Shown: positions 1-11,478, numbered from the stretch's first letter. The stretch is DNA of 64,000 nucleotides from Anoplopoma fimbria (GCF_027596085.1 NC_072449.1:21264334-21328333); one strand, 5' to 3'. A program made the numbers and translations. The notes: generated from the letters alone by a model not told the origin.

Positions 1-7
1 TAAAATC

Positions 8-2010
8 TTGAAGTCCATGATCCGTAAGTTCATACACGATGATGTCGGAAATTGGGATAAGTGGCTTGACCCTCTGTTGTTTGCAGTGCGGGAGGTGCCC
101 CAGGCCTCCACAGGATTTTCTCCCTTTGAGCTGCTGTTTGGCAGAAAACCACGTGGGGTTCTGGACCTAGTTAAGGAAAACTGGGAGGAGGGTCCGATCC
201 CAAGCAAAAACGAGATTCAATACGTCCTGGACCTGAGAGCAAAACTCCACACACTGGGGCAATGTTCACTGGAGAATTTGCTCAGGGCCCAGGAGCGTTA
301 ACAACGCCTGTACAACAGAGGGGCTAGGCTGAGACAATTTGCACCGGGAGATAAAGTACTTGTATTACTTCCCTCTTCCAGCTCCAAACTGCTCGCTAAG
401 TGGCAAGGGCCCTTTGTGGTCACACAGCGAGTGGGCGATGTAGACTATGAGGTTGTGCGTTCTGACAGGGGAGGGGCAACACAAATTTACCACCTCAACC
501 TCCTCAAAGCATGGAGAGAGGCAGAGCCTGTTTCTCTGGTGACTACCGTGAAAGAGAGGGATGAGTTGGGGCCTGAGGTGCCAAATTCCACCAATCCAGC
601 CTCGCTCCATTGTGAAGACCATCTCACTCAGTCCCAGAGAGCAGATGTGGCTGTGTTGCAGAAGCGCTTTGCTGATGTGTTCTCCCCTCTGCCAGGACGC
701 ACCAACCTTATACAACACCATGTTGAAACTCGCCCAGGCGTGACAGTACGATCACGGCCTTATCGGTTGCCTGAACACAAAAGAAAGGTAGTTCAGAAAG
801 AATTGAAAGCTATGCTGGAGATGGGGGTAATAGAAGAGTCCAATAGTGCCTGGTGTAGCCCCATTGTTCTGGTTGTCAAGAAGGATGGGTCCATACGGTT
901 CTGTGTGGACTACCGCAAGGTGAATGACGAGTCACGGTTTGATGCCTATCCAATGCCCCGGGTCGACGAGCTCCTGGACCGGCTCGGCACGGCTCAGTTT
1001 TTCACGACACTGGATCTGACCAAGGGCTACTGGCAGATTCCCTTGTCTCCAGAGTCCAGGGAAAAGACGGCTTTCTCCACTCCGTACGGATTGTACCAAT
1101 TCGTCACACTTCCTTTCGGGCTGTTCGGTGCCCCAGCCACATTACAACGTCTCATGGACCGGGTACTGCGTCCACACGCTGCTTATGCTGCCGCCTACCT
1201 GGATGATGTTATCATCCACAGCAACAGCTGGGCGGAGCACATGCAGCGGGTGTCCGCTGTGCTTGAATCTATGAGACAGGCTGGGCTCACCGCCAACCCG
1301 AAAAAGTGTGCGGTTGGACGGAGGGAGGTATGGTATCTGGGGTACCACTTGGGTGGAGGGCAGGTTCGTCCCCAGGTCGACAAGACAGCAGCGATTGCAG
1401 CCTGCCCGAGGCCCAAGACCAAAAAAGAGGTGAGGCGGTTCTTGGGGCTGGCAGGGTATTACCGGCGGTTCATCCCCAACTTCGCCGACCTAACCAGCCC
1501 CCTGACTGACCTGACTCGAAACGGTGCCTCAGATCCGGTCCAGTGGACGGAGCAGTGCCAGCTGGTGCTTGAGAGGGTAAAACAGGCCCTCTGTGGGGAA
1601 CCTCTTCTCCACACACCTAACTTCTCTCTCCCTTTTATCCTGCAGACTGATGCCTCGAACAGGGGGCTGGGGGCCGTTTTGTCCCAGGAGGTGCAGGGGA
1701 TCGACCGCCCAGTGCTTTACATCAGCCGGAAGCTGTCCGAGAGGGAGTCTCGCTACAGCACAGTGGAGAAGGAAGGCCTGGCGATCCGGTGGGCGGTCGA
1801 TGCCCTGCGTTACTACCTCCTGGGACGCCCATTCACCCTCTATTCGGACCATGCCCCTCTACAGTGACTCCACCGCATGAAGGATGCCAACGCCCGATCA
1901 CTCGCTGGTATCTGGCGTTGCAGCCTTTTAAATTCAAAGTGGTCCATAGGCCGGGGGTGCAGATGGCTGTGGCAGACTTCCTTTCACGCTCACAGGTGGG
2001 GGGGGAGTAG
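8..2010 (+). pseudogene. Broken pol of gypsy copy 1: integrase C-terminus, RT, RNase H
   Basis: The integrase tail runs from base 8 to a stop at 299-301, where the other copy has CAA (here TAA). After it come the GPF-type integrase C-terminal module (about 400-430) and the RT. In the RT, the FCVDYRK, LDLTKGYWQIPL and YLDD motifs are readable up to about 1210. RNase H is readable from about 1640 (TDAS, then YSDH) to a TGA at 1865-1867, where the other copy has TGG. The frame also shifts between the DANAR region (about 1885) and the conserved ITRWYLALQ region (about 1905), and the same shift occurs in copy 2. Two nonsense changes plus one shared frameshift make this copy non-coding. Confidence 0.88.
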
Positions 2011-2054
2011 GCTAGGCCGGACGGCTCCCCGGCCTAAGTCGGGCGGTGGAGGTG

Positions 2055-2420
2055 TGTGGCAGTGGGCGTGGTCTGCGCTCAGCTGCAGGGGAGAGAGGTG
2101 TGGGAGTGGTTCATGGGAACAGTGCCGTGGTGAGTTCAAGCAACACAGCTGTAATGTGGTGATAATTATGCCAAATCTACTTAAGCAGGAGCAGACTGGA
2201 GTTCTAGAAGGAGAACAGTCACACACGCGGAACGAGGACTAAGCGAGAGCGTAAAGCCATCAGAGTGGTGGCGTTCCGGGAACGGTGGACCAAGTGCGCC
2301 CGAAAAGCCGGGCAGTTCCCCCTGTCCGCATGTTGTGTTGTATTTTGAAATAAATAAATATACCTTTGTTAAACTTACCTGCTGAAGCCGTATCTGTGTT
2401 GGGGAGAACCTACGATAGTC
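2055..2420 (+). repeat. 3' LTR of gypsy copy 1 (truncated)
   Basis: It starts TGTGGCAGTG right after a purine-rich tract and matches the 388 bp LTRs at 11057-11444 and 15722-16109. It carries a small replacement or deletion around 2300-2322, where the other LTRs read GCAGCGAAGCGGAGCGC. It lacks the terminal 13-14 bases. An AATAAATAAATA run about 70 bases before its end is a likely polyadenylation signal. Confidence 0.9.
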
Positions 2421-2623
2421 CCAAATCCTGACAGTGCAGAGCGACCCAGCCAGGTTGGGATCAAAGCATCTTAAATGTGACATTTTAATATCTCTTAACA
2501 ACCAATCAGAGATAAGTGCGATAAGACAGACTTGATTGGGTCCATGATTTTTTTGTATGAAATAATTGTGTCATGGCACGTGTTACTAGTTACTTTGCAG
2601 AAGTAGTTCTCTGTAAACAACAT

Positions 2624-2944
2624 ATCCAGTTAAGGGTCGCAGGGGTGCTGGAGCCGATCCCAGCTGTCAATGGGCGAAGGCAGGGTACACCCTGGACAGG
2701 TCGCCAGTCTATCACAGGGCTGACATATAGAGACAAACAACCATTCACACTCACATTCACACCTACGGGCACCTAAGCTGCATGTCTTTGGACTGTGGGA
2801 GGAAGCCGGAGAACCCGGAGAGAACCCACGTTGACACGGGGAGAACATGCAAACTCCACACAGAAGGTTGTCCAGCCCAGGAATTGAACCCGGGCCCCTC
2901 TTGCTGTGAGGCGACAGTGCTAACCACTACACCACCGTGTAGCC
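2624..2944 (-). repeat. tRNA-derived SINE, left copy (tail deleted)
   Basis: Read on the minus strand it begins with a tRNA-like head. An A-box-like TGGTGTAGTGG and a B-box-like GGTTCAATTCC (near 2885-2940) are an internal RNA polymerase III promoter. The body matches the better preserved copy at 20141-20494. About 46 bases at the SINE 3' end (GATG-rich tail and one target-site duplicate) are deleted here relative to the right copy, at a TAT microhomology. Confidence 0.8.
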
Positions 2945-5660
2945 ACAAAGTTATCAAATAGAATTAATTCTTATAGATTACACTTTCACACAGTGTAGAA
3001 AAAAAAGATGTAAAAAACAATATTAGCTTCACAGTATCCAACTTTACATCGTAATATATATGAAATAATCAGAAAAGGGCCATTCCGCATAACTGTTACT
3101 TTTTCTTTGGATGCTCTAACTACAGTATATTTTTCTTACAATACATCTGTACTTGCAATGATGACAATTATGGTGGAAGCCAGAGCTCCTAGAGTATGTT
3201 GATTATATTTTACACATGAATATTTTTCATTTCTCCCACTGTCGTTGCTGGAAAAAAATAACTGAAACAATTCAAAACTAAATAATACAATTTCTTAAAT
3301 TGGGATGCAGTCTTCGAAGTATCTCTATGACACATTTTGTCTGTGTTTTGATGCAAATTGTTAATCTTGCAATGTATTTTAATAAAAATTTCAAATTGTA
3401 TGTACTGTATACAAAATATATGGTTTATTTAAATGCTTAGCTAGTCGAGTTTGGAGTAATTAGGCTTATTGAAAACAACTACCAGTATATTATAGTTTTA
3501 AACATGTGATGAACAGGTCATGCAGGTGAGGAAGAGTATGAACTTAATTTCCTGAAAAATGATTCATTACAGTGTATTGACATTTGATGCAAATACCAAA
3601 AAAAATGATCTTGAATATATTACAAATGTGGGTTTATTTTTCCTTTATGTTTCTTTCTCTCTTTCTTTCTTTCTTTTTTTCAAATATCTATATCATTTGT
3701 GTATTTTACATAATGTCATCTTCATCCATAACTTACTGTTAAATGATCACATTTATATTTAATATCTATGTCACATCACTTTTAGTGTATTCTGCATTTG
3801 GATAAGGGAATTAAAGTTACACTTTTGACAACTGATCAAAATAAACAATTTAGCACACCTGATTTAGAAAATCATCCGAGGGATGTTAATAGCCAGCTGA
3901 TATGCCTCTTAGGTCCTCTTTGATTAAAAATAAATTGTTGTTCGTATGTCTGTAGATTAGTTTATGAAACACTTTCGACCTCTCCAGAGGGTATGTCCTT
4001 TGGGGGAGGATTTGAACACATGTGGTGAAGTGCAGATGCCTTAGGCCTGACCATGACTTACACCTCAGGCTTTTCCCACTTACAAGCATTCTGACAAACA
4101 AATAAACTCCCTCCAGAGTTCACAATGTCTCCAGTCTTCCTCCACACCACACCTGTCCCCTCAGTTTACACTGGAAACTTACCGTCAGGGCTGTTGCAAC
4201 ATTATCCACTAAGGATCTCTACTGGAGAACATTAGGCCTTTGTCAAAACAGTGACCTGAAACATTAAACCATAACTTTGCGTATTGAACTCAACAAACTT
4301 CAATGAAGTTTGAATATGACAAATAAAGACATTTCGTCCTCAAGGTCATTGTATTCAAACCATGGAAAGATAAATCAGTTTGATCTGCTTAATGGTTAAA
4401 GAAAACATCCAGTAAGATATCAGACCCATTCCTAAAATACACAGTTTAGCTTAGAAAATAACTTTACAATGAATATTACATGGATAATGAGAGCTATCTT
4501 TTCTAGATCTACTCGATTTTGAAGCACAACAAGTTTGCAAACTGTGATGGCTAGTACAAATGAATACTACAAATAACCATTTGTCGCAGGGGCGGCATAA
4601 TGGCTAAATATTTGGCTCACTTCAAGTAAACCACAACAAGAAAAAAAAAGGGAAGAAAGGACCCAACCTTGCAGCCTCTGCCTGTTTTCACTATGTTCCT
4701 GTTTTTCCTGCAAAAGTGTGTTTGCACATTAAAGATGATCTATCTATCTTTCTACATGACATGGCCAAATTATGTGATTACCCAAACATTACACACCTGT
4801 ATGACTGTTGAGCATATCGCTCTGAGCAATTCCATCCAAAATCATGATCATTTAAATGCAGCTGCAACACTCTATACACTATACCAGATAATATTCTAAA
4901 GTTTGATGCAGGGATTTCCTCCCATTCAGCTGTGTGTTAGAAGTAGAAATAGACTATGTTTGGCACTGATGTTGGGTTATACCTCCTGGCTCAGTCTGTT
5001 TTTCAGTTCTACCAAAAGTTGTTTGATTGGGTTGAGGTCAGGGTTCTGTCAGTCTTCCAACCAAACTGCCACAAAGTTGAAAGTACATTATTAAAACAGT
5101 GGTTCTAGTACCTTGTAGAGTATTACTGCAGTTGTCACGTGGAAAGATTGTGGAGAACCTCAGCTAATTTGGAAACAAAAGATATACATATTTTTGGATT
5201 AGCCTCCCATAAAAAGCATAAACGGTTACATTACATAGGGAAAAAAACAATAAATATAGATTGTTTGGAGAGTGGAGGCTTGGACAGCAGGGCAGAAAAG
5301 CTCAGGTGGGCGGCCTAGAGACTGAAGAGTAGCGGAGCAGGAACCCACAGGTGGTCAGCCGACTGATGATCTTGCTGGGCTTCGGCAGAGAAGGCCAACT
5401 GGTGATCTGGAAGATATGGATGGGCAAGATGGGGGACAAGGGATCTTATTGTTCTGCAGCGGAGATGGGCGACAGATGATCTTTTCTGAGAATCTGCCGA
5501 GATGGAATGGATGGTCATTTGTAGTTTGCCAGGTTTCAACTTTCATACTTCTCATGTTTGGTGAGGCCCCAAAGCCTTTTTGTGGTTAGGGAACCTCCTT
5601 CCTCTTGCCCCACTCCACAGAGATGAAACATCACTGTTCAATTATGATTTGCCATGCTGC
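2945..5660. other. AT-rich intergenic DNA of the left duplicate; no gene seen
   Basis: This matches 20495-23330 with small indels (for example about 20 bases near 3230 and about 40 bases near 3860 absent here). I see no coding exon. It holds a short CT/T-rich run near 3655-3680 and the Tc1-like remnant listed separately. The short open frames have no recognisable product. Confidence 0.7.
4760..5085 (-). mobile_element. Decayed Tc1/mariner-like DNA transposon fragment (left copy)
   Basis: The + strand reads like the reverse complement of a Tc1-like transposase 3' end. On the minus strand, bases near 5030-5045 encode a PDLNPIK stretch, a degenerate form of the SPDLNPIE motif around the third catalytic region of Tc1-like transposases. 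Stops and indels are present and no complete transposase remains. The same fragment is at 22426-22751. The family assignment rests on this motif and on remembered similarity to common teleost Tc1 elements. Confidence 0.55.
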
Positions 5661-5669
5661 ACCAAAATG

Positions 5670-5677
5670 TATAAATA
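5670..5677 (+). promoter_or_regulatory. TATA box of V2R gene 1
   Basis: TATAAATA lies 42 bases upstream of the first in-frame ATG (5712) and about 78 upstream of the second (5748). The identical box sits at 23336-23343 in the duplicate gene. Confidence 0.5.
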
Positions 5678-5711
5678 CCAGTGCAAGCCTTGAATTAACA
5701 TTAGGGCACAC

Positions 5712-8700
5712 ATGATGCCAACCAGTGGTTTAGCTCTCTTAGACAGTATGCCGTCCACACAGAGGTGGCCAGAGCAGGGATGGGCACTCTTACAGTTCTT
5801 GCTGGTTGCATCTTTCTCTCAGACTGAGGAGCTGGTGTGCAGGCAGAGAGGGGATCCTGAGAGCCCCCAGCTTTATAAGGATGGGGACATTATGTTGGGG
5901 GGAATATTCTCTTTCCACAGCAGCTGGAAAGACAGACAGGATACCTACACTCAAAAACCACTGCCACTGCAATGTACCAGGTAAATGATACTCAATAGAT
6001 CTATTTTGATTTAAGAATATCTAAGAGGAAGTTAAACTGAGCATTTCAGTATTTGAAATTTGAAGTGAGAAATATTGTGTATATTAATAACATCAAATAC
6101 CTTTATTTATTATGCCATTGTTTCTATTTCGAGGATATTTAAAATTACAACAATGTATAACTGTTTGCATCAAGTTTGAATTTCAGAGAGTTCCAGTTTG
6201 CTCAGGCTATGCTCTTTGCCGTAGAGGAGATCAATAACAGCACAGACCTACTGCCTGGAATCTCTCTGGGCTACAAGATTTATGATTCATGTGGCTCCAT
6301 TGCCAGAAGTGTAAGGGTGGCACTGGCCTTGGCTAATGGTAATGAAGTGGCATTGGCCCCGTCCGAGGCACCATGTACCAGTCTTTCCCAAGTGCAGGCC
6401 ATTATGGGAGAAACCTCTTCTTCTCCTTGCATGGCTATAGCTACTGTCATCGGACCCTTTCATATCCCAATGGTGAGTAAGATTGGTGTATTGTGAAAAC
6501 AATATTATAATTATTCAAATCTTTAAGATGGTCATAGCATTATATATCATATCTTTATCTTGGGATATTCTTTTTCCTTTAGATCAGCCATTTTGCTACC
6601 TGTGCTTGTCTCAGTGATAAAACCAAATACCCATCCTTTCTCAGAACAATAGCCAGTGACTACTACCAGAGCAGAGCCCTGGCCCTGTTGGTCAAGCATT
6701 TTGGTTGGACTTGGGTGGGAGCTATTAGAACAAATGATGATTATGGCAATAATGGGGCAACATTCACAGACACCGCCCAGTGGCTGGGCATCTGTCTGGA
6801 GTACTCTGTATCTTTCTTTAGAACAGATCCACCAGACAAAATACAAAATATAATTGACATTATCAAGACTTCCACTTCAAAGGTTATTGTTGCTTTCCTC
6901 TCGTACATGGATATGGATGTGTTATTACATGAGTTGTCACACCACAACTTGACTGGATACCAGTGGGTAGGCAGTGAGAGCTGGATATTTGATTCCCAAA
7001 CTGCAGCAATGGATAGGGATCACATCCTGGATGGTGCCATAGGCCTGTCAATCCCCAAAGCCCATGTCAGTGGCGTTAGAGAGTTCATGCTGGATGTAAA
7101 GCCGCTCAATTCATCTAATAATGAAATGTTTACAGAGTTTTGGGAAGCATTATTTAGCTGTAAGTTCAGGCAGTCGAAGTCATCATCAGGAAATCAGAGA
7201 GAATGTACTGGACATGAAGATCTGACTGGAGTGCAAAACAGCTTCACTGATATGTCGCTCATGCAAATCTTTAACAATGTCTATAAAGGAGTGTATGCTG
7301 TGGCTCACACACTTCATATTATTCTCAACTGTAACCAAACCTGCAACAACACAGTGAAGCTTGATCCATATAAGGTGAGTTGAACACCGATAATTATAAT
7401 ATTTAAATCACTTTAACATGGAAAATATTTCAACATATTGAAAGATAAACAATTGCACTCATTCTACGAGTGGTGTAGAGCCAATAAGCCTATATCTTCT
7501 TAGATTTTACAGGTCATGAAAAAGATTCAGTTCAAAACAAAGGATGGAGATGAGGTTTCTTTTAATGAGAATGGAGACCCTGCTGCAAAGTATGAAATTA
7601 TAAACTGGCAGCCAACAGAAAAGGGCATTGTGGACTTTGTCACAGTTGGTTTTCATGATGCATCTTTACCTGCTGACAAACAGCTGAATCTGCAAAATAA
7701 GTCTTTGATTTGGGCCCAGAACTCACAACAGGTATGATACAATGTTATGACTGAAGCTGTTGAGTCTGTTGCAGTCTATTTTAATTGTTATAGTTTCCCA
7801 TACATCTTTCTCAAAGTTGTTTTGTTCATGCAGGTGCCTTTGTCAGTTTGCAGTGAAAAATGTCCTCCAGGTACCCGCAAGGTTCTCCAAAAAGGAAAGC
7901 CTGTCTGCTGCTATGACTGTTTAAGATGTGCAGAGGGAGAAATAAGCAACATTACAGGTGGGTTATTTTATACAGGTTGAAGATTAAAAAAGGCCTACAG
8001 TAATTTCTCACTTCCTCGTGGTACCTGAGTATGCAAATAGTTATGGTCTCACCTACTGAGGTTTTGACATTTGCCATTCTCTCTCTCTGCAATAAAGGCA
8101 TTCAGAGTGGATGAAGGTGAAATTGTGTTTGTGCAGTATTATTAAGAATTGACTTTTAAAAAAAGATATCATGCTTGGTTATTAAGAAATAAAACCACAT
8201 GAACAAAAAATAACAGACAATAACTATTTATACTGTATCTTGGACTGTACAATCTAGATAATTTATATTGAAACATAAAAATATGAAATATGAATTTGTT
8301 ATTTGTTACTCATGTAGTTAGTGTCTGCCTTGTATGTAGAGAAAATATGCAAAATAGAGACAAAAAAAAGACAAATATACAGAGCAAATCCAACACCTGC
8401 TTTAATATGGTTTTTTTCAGATTCTATCACCTGTGTGCAATGCTACCCTGAGTTCTGGTCAAATGAGAGAAGAGATGCCTGTGTGAAGAAGGAGGCAGAG
8501 TTTCTATCATATGAAGAGGTTATGGGAGCACTGCTCACTGCAGCATCCTTATTTGGAACATGCATCACTAATGTTGTGGCACTCATTTTCTTCAGATACA
8601 GAAAGACACCCATTGTTAGGGCCAATAACTCTGAGCTGAGCTTCCTGCTGCTCTTCTCCTTGACTCTGTGTTTCCTGTGTTCCCTGACCTTCATAGGCCG

Positions 8701-9328
8701 GCCCACTGAGTGGTCCTGCATGCTGCGACACACAGCATTCGGCATCACTTTTGTCCTCTGTATCTCTTGTGTTCTGGGGAAAACTATAATGGTGCTAATG
8801 GCCTTCAGGGCCACACTTCCAGGTAGTAATATGATGAAATGGTTTGGGCCTGCACAGCAGAAACTCAGTGTTCTGGGTTTCACTCTTATACAAATTATCA
8901 TATGTGTCCTATGGTTAACAATTTCTCCACCTTTTCCATTTAAGAATTTTAAGGAATTCAAGGACAAAATCATCTTAGAATGTGCTCTGGGTTCAGCTGT
9001 AGGCTTTTGGGCTGTCCTTGGATACATTGGACTTCTGGCCATGTTATGTTTTGTTCTTGCTTTTCTGGCCCGTAAACTACCTGATAATTTCAATGAAGCT
9101 AAATTTATCACCTTTAGCATGCTGATATTCTGTGCAGTGTGGATTACTTTTATCCCAGCGTATATCAGCTCTCCTGGGAAGTTCAGTGTTGCTGTGGAAA
9201 TATTTGCTATTCTGGCTTCTAGTTTTGGACTGCTCTTTTGTATTTTTATTCCGAAATGTTATATTATCCTACTGAAACCTGAGAAGAATACAAAAAAGAA
9301 CATGATGGGGAGGAAGGCACCAAAATGA
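5712..9328 (+). CDS. V2R/OlfC-type class C GPCR, gene 1 (intact)
   Basis: Six exons: 5712-5980, 6175-6472, 6583-7374, 7513-7731, 7834-7957 and 8421-9328, joined in phases 2, 0, 0, 0, 1 at GT-AG sites, giving about 869 residues without a stop. The start is 5712 or 5748; the later ATG sits closer to the signal sequence ([13 protein letters not shown]). Exons 2-4 form the Venus-flytrap ligand domain. It includes an NDDYG segment and the SESW segment, whose acidic residue corresponds to the amino-acid-binding Glu of CaSR-type receptors. Exon 5 and the start of exon 6 supply nine cysteines of the linker domain. Exon 6 holds seven TM helices ([16 protein letters not shown] at TM3, [14 protein letters not shown] at TM6). 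Family role: olfactory detection, usually of amino acids, in sensory neurons. Compared with gene 2 it lacks one Met codon in exon 3. An AATAAA lies at 9392-9397. The V2R assignment is firm; the ligand is unknown. Confidence 0.93.
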
Positions 9329-9485
9329 TTCTGAAAATGTAAATTAATACATAAATTTACACTTTTATGCGCATCATATTTGAGACTTTAAAATAAAGAT
9401 ATATTATTACATCAACCTTTCACCAACCCAACATATCCCTGTTGCTCTGTTACCGCAACTTTACTGTTGTGCTTCATTTTAAAAG

Positions 9486-9600
9486 TCCATCCATTTATCC
9501 AGGTTCGGGTTGCGGTGGCAGCAGGCTAAGCAACGTTGTCAAAAATTGTCCCTTTCCCCAGCAACCTTTTCAACATTACTTCAGGCACAGCTGCAGCTTT
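9486..9600 (-). repeat. 3'-end relic of a LINE (left copy)
   Basis: The reverse complement ends CCGCAACCCGAACCTGGATAAATGGATGG, preceded by GCTTAGCCTGCTGCC. I recognise this as the C-terminus and 3' tail of the common teleost LINE family that also supplies the fragment at 16353-18264. The right copy (27151-27230) lacks the terminal 24 bases. Confidence 0.55.
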
Positions 9601-10061
9601 TTCACTCTCTTTCAATGCTTCTCCCTTTAGGCACCTTCTCTGGTATGGTTTAGTTATGCTGCCTTAGTTAGTTACTTTTACATTCAAGCAACGTCAAACC
9701 CTTACACATACTCACACCTCATATTTTAATTATTCAGCGCATCTTTAATTTTGTTTAATTTAGTTCAACTGATAACATTTTGTTAATTTTGTGCAAGAAA
9801 ATGTATCTGTTTAAATGTTTATATGCTGTGTCTCCCTATTAGTTTTGCTCTAGTTCCTGGTTTTGGGGGGGGAATTCACTATGTGTCTTTCTGCAGGAAG
9901 TGCTGATTTTTGACCTGGGTTAGTATAGTTGTATGCTTTTCACAATTCTAGCTAAGAGTTACTGATTTGCTATGCTAGTTTACAGAGATTTCTCCATTTG
10001 GCCATAGGGTGCTTCCCTCTATTGATTGTGTCCGTCTTTTACTTGTAGTGTAAATAAATAC

Positions 10062-10065
<4 letters not shown>

Positions 10066-10143
<78 letters not shown>

Positions 10144-10154
10144 GTATATATATA
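10066..10154. repeat. (TA)n microsatellite
   Basis: An almost pure TA run of about 88 bases, with one CG interruption near 10143. The same locus in the right duplicate (27706-27738) is only about 33 bases. Confidence 0.95.
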
Positions 10155-11056
10155 ATATTTAACTAATATATTTAATTTTACGTATATGGATAAACAACAT
10201 TTAAAACCATTTATAAAATCATAGAATAAAATCCACAGGCATGTCTCCTGAGACATGAGTTCAACCATGAATATTTTCCTTGTGTTGCTGAACTCTCTGA
10301 CTGACAGTGAGGGACACAGCCTCCTGGTGGGCTCACTAGGCTTCACTGTCAGCAAAGCTAAGATCCCCGGGCTGGAGGAGCACCTGAGGCAATTCCACCC
10401 CTCACAGTTTCCTGACAGTCAGTTTGTCCGAGATTTCTGGGAAGACGTGTTTGACTGCGCTCTGAATGACACTGCAGAAACACAAAAAGGCCATGCAACG
10501 GCTTTGAGAGCTTGCAGACTGTTGAATCAAAGTTCACTGATGGGTCTGATCTGAGATTCACAAATAATGTGTACAAGTCAGTTTACGCAGTGGCTCATGC
10601 TCTTGACAACCTGATTAAATGTGAGGAAGGTAAAGGGCCTTTTTCAAATGGTAGCTGTGCTGATACCAAACACATTCAACCATGGCAGGTGAGAAACCAT
10701 CAGTTCAGTTTGACAGAGTAATAGTAGCAGGAATCTGTTGTGTAATCTCTCTATAATTTATTCACTAGGTTTTGCAATATCTCAACACTGTGCATTTCAC
10801 TACTGGGGAAGGAGAAAGAGTTTATTTTGACAGTAATGGAGATTCACCGACAAGATATGTACTTGTAAACTTACAAATAACAAACAAAGGAACCATGGAA
10901 GGAGTAACAGTTGGCATTTTTGATGCGTCTCTTCCAGAGAGTCATCAGTTTATCTTGAATAACATCCCAGTTGTCTGGGGAAATGCGCTGACTAAGGTAA
11001 AGTATTAACTGAGGTTTGGACATCTTAACTGTTCACTGAAAATTGTAAAAACCTTC

Positions 11057-11444
11057 TGTGGCAGTGGGCGTGGTCTGCGCTCAGCTGCAGGGGAGAGAGG
11101 TGTGGGAGTGGTTCATGGGAACAGTGCCGTGGTGAGTTCAATCAACACAGCTGTAATGTGGTGATAATTATGCCAAATCTACTTAAGCAGGAGCAGACTG
11201 GAGTTCTAGAAGGAGAACAGTCACACACGCGGAACGAGGACTGAGCGAGAGCGTAAAGCCATCAGAGTGGTGACGTTCCGGTAACGGTGGACCGAGTGCG
11301 CCCGAGAAGCCAGGCAGCGAAGCGGAGCGCACGACGGTCCGCATGTTGTGTTGTATTTTGAAATAAATAAATATACCTTTGTTAAACTTACCTGCTGAAG
11401 CCGTATCTGTGTTGGGGAGAACCTACGGTAGTCGAGAGTCGGCT
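11057..11444 (+). repeat. 5' LTR of gypsy copy 2
   Basis: Begins TGTGGCAGTG; the shared part with the 3' LTR ends GAGTCGGCT at 11444. If the LTR ends in the usual CA, its true end is 11447 (…CTACA). It differs from 15722-16109 at about 11242, 11272, 11282 and 11311. AATAAATAAATA lies near 11363. Confidence 0.93.
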
Positions 11445-11448
11445 ACAC

Positions 11449-11466
11449 TGGCGCCTGAAGAGGGAC
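11449..11466 (+). promoter_or_regulatory. Primer-binding site of gypsy copy 2
   Basis: TGGCGCCTGAAGAGGGAC follows the LTR by a few bases. It differs at two positions from the lysine-tRNA primer site consensus TGGCGCCCGAACAGGGAC, so tRNA-Lys is the likely primer. Confidence 0.7.
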
Positions 11467-11478
11467 CTCAACACTGGG

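Larger units (their letters stand above)
1..2420 (+). mobile_element. 3' part of a Ty3/gypsy LTR retrotransposon (Gmr1-like domain order), truncated by the window edge
   Basis: Base 1 corresponds to about base 13672 of the full-length element at 11057-16109, and the two run nearly identical to the end. The fragment holds the integrase C-terminal half, then reverse transcriptase, RNase H and the 3' LTR. The integrase part coming before RT is visible inside this fragment. The last 13-14 bases of the LTR are missing and the sequence joins DNA that, in the right duplicate (19906 onward), lies just upstream of the start codon of the minus-strand V2R gene. No env-like reading frame lies between RNase H and the LTR. 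The 5' half, and probably the rest of the interrupted V2R gene, lie outside the window. Confidence 0.93.
9329..10254. other. Intergenic DNA between V2R gene 1 and pseudogene A
   Basis: It contains the polyadenylation signal AATAAA (9392-9397), a LINE 3'-end relic (9486-9600) and a long (TA)n tract (10066-10154). No coding exon is visible. It is collinear with 26997-27870. Confidence 0.7.

Noticed and set aside
8443..9120. Long minus-strand open frame opposite exon 6 of gene 1 (also 26111-26788, 30398-30994 and similar)
   Set aside because: It recurs only as the antisense of conserved TM exons, has no start or splice context, and its sequence follows from the codon use of the receptor.
9975..10355. 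Minus-strand frame through the TA repeat (also 56492-56743)
   Set aside because: The Ile-Tyr run is only translated (TA)n.
11051..11061. Exact target-site duplication of gypsy copy 2
   Set aside because: The flanks read CCTTC and CATTC and the last LTR bases differ between the two LTRs (CTACA versus CTGAACA), so no exact duplication can be assigned.
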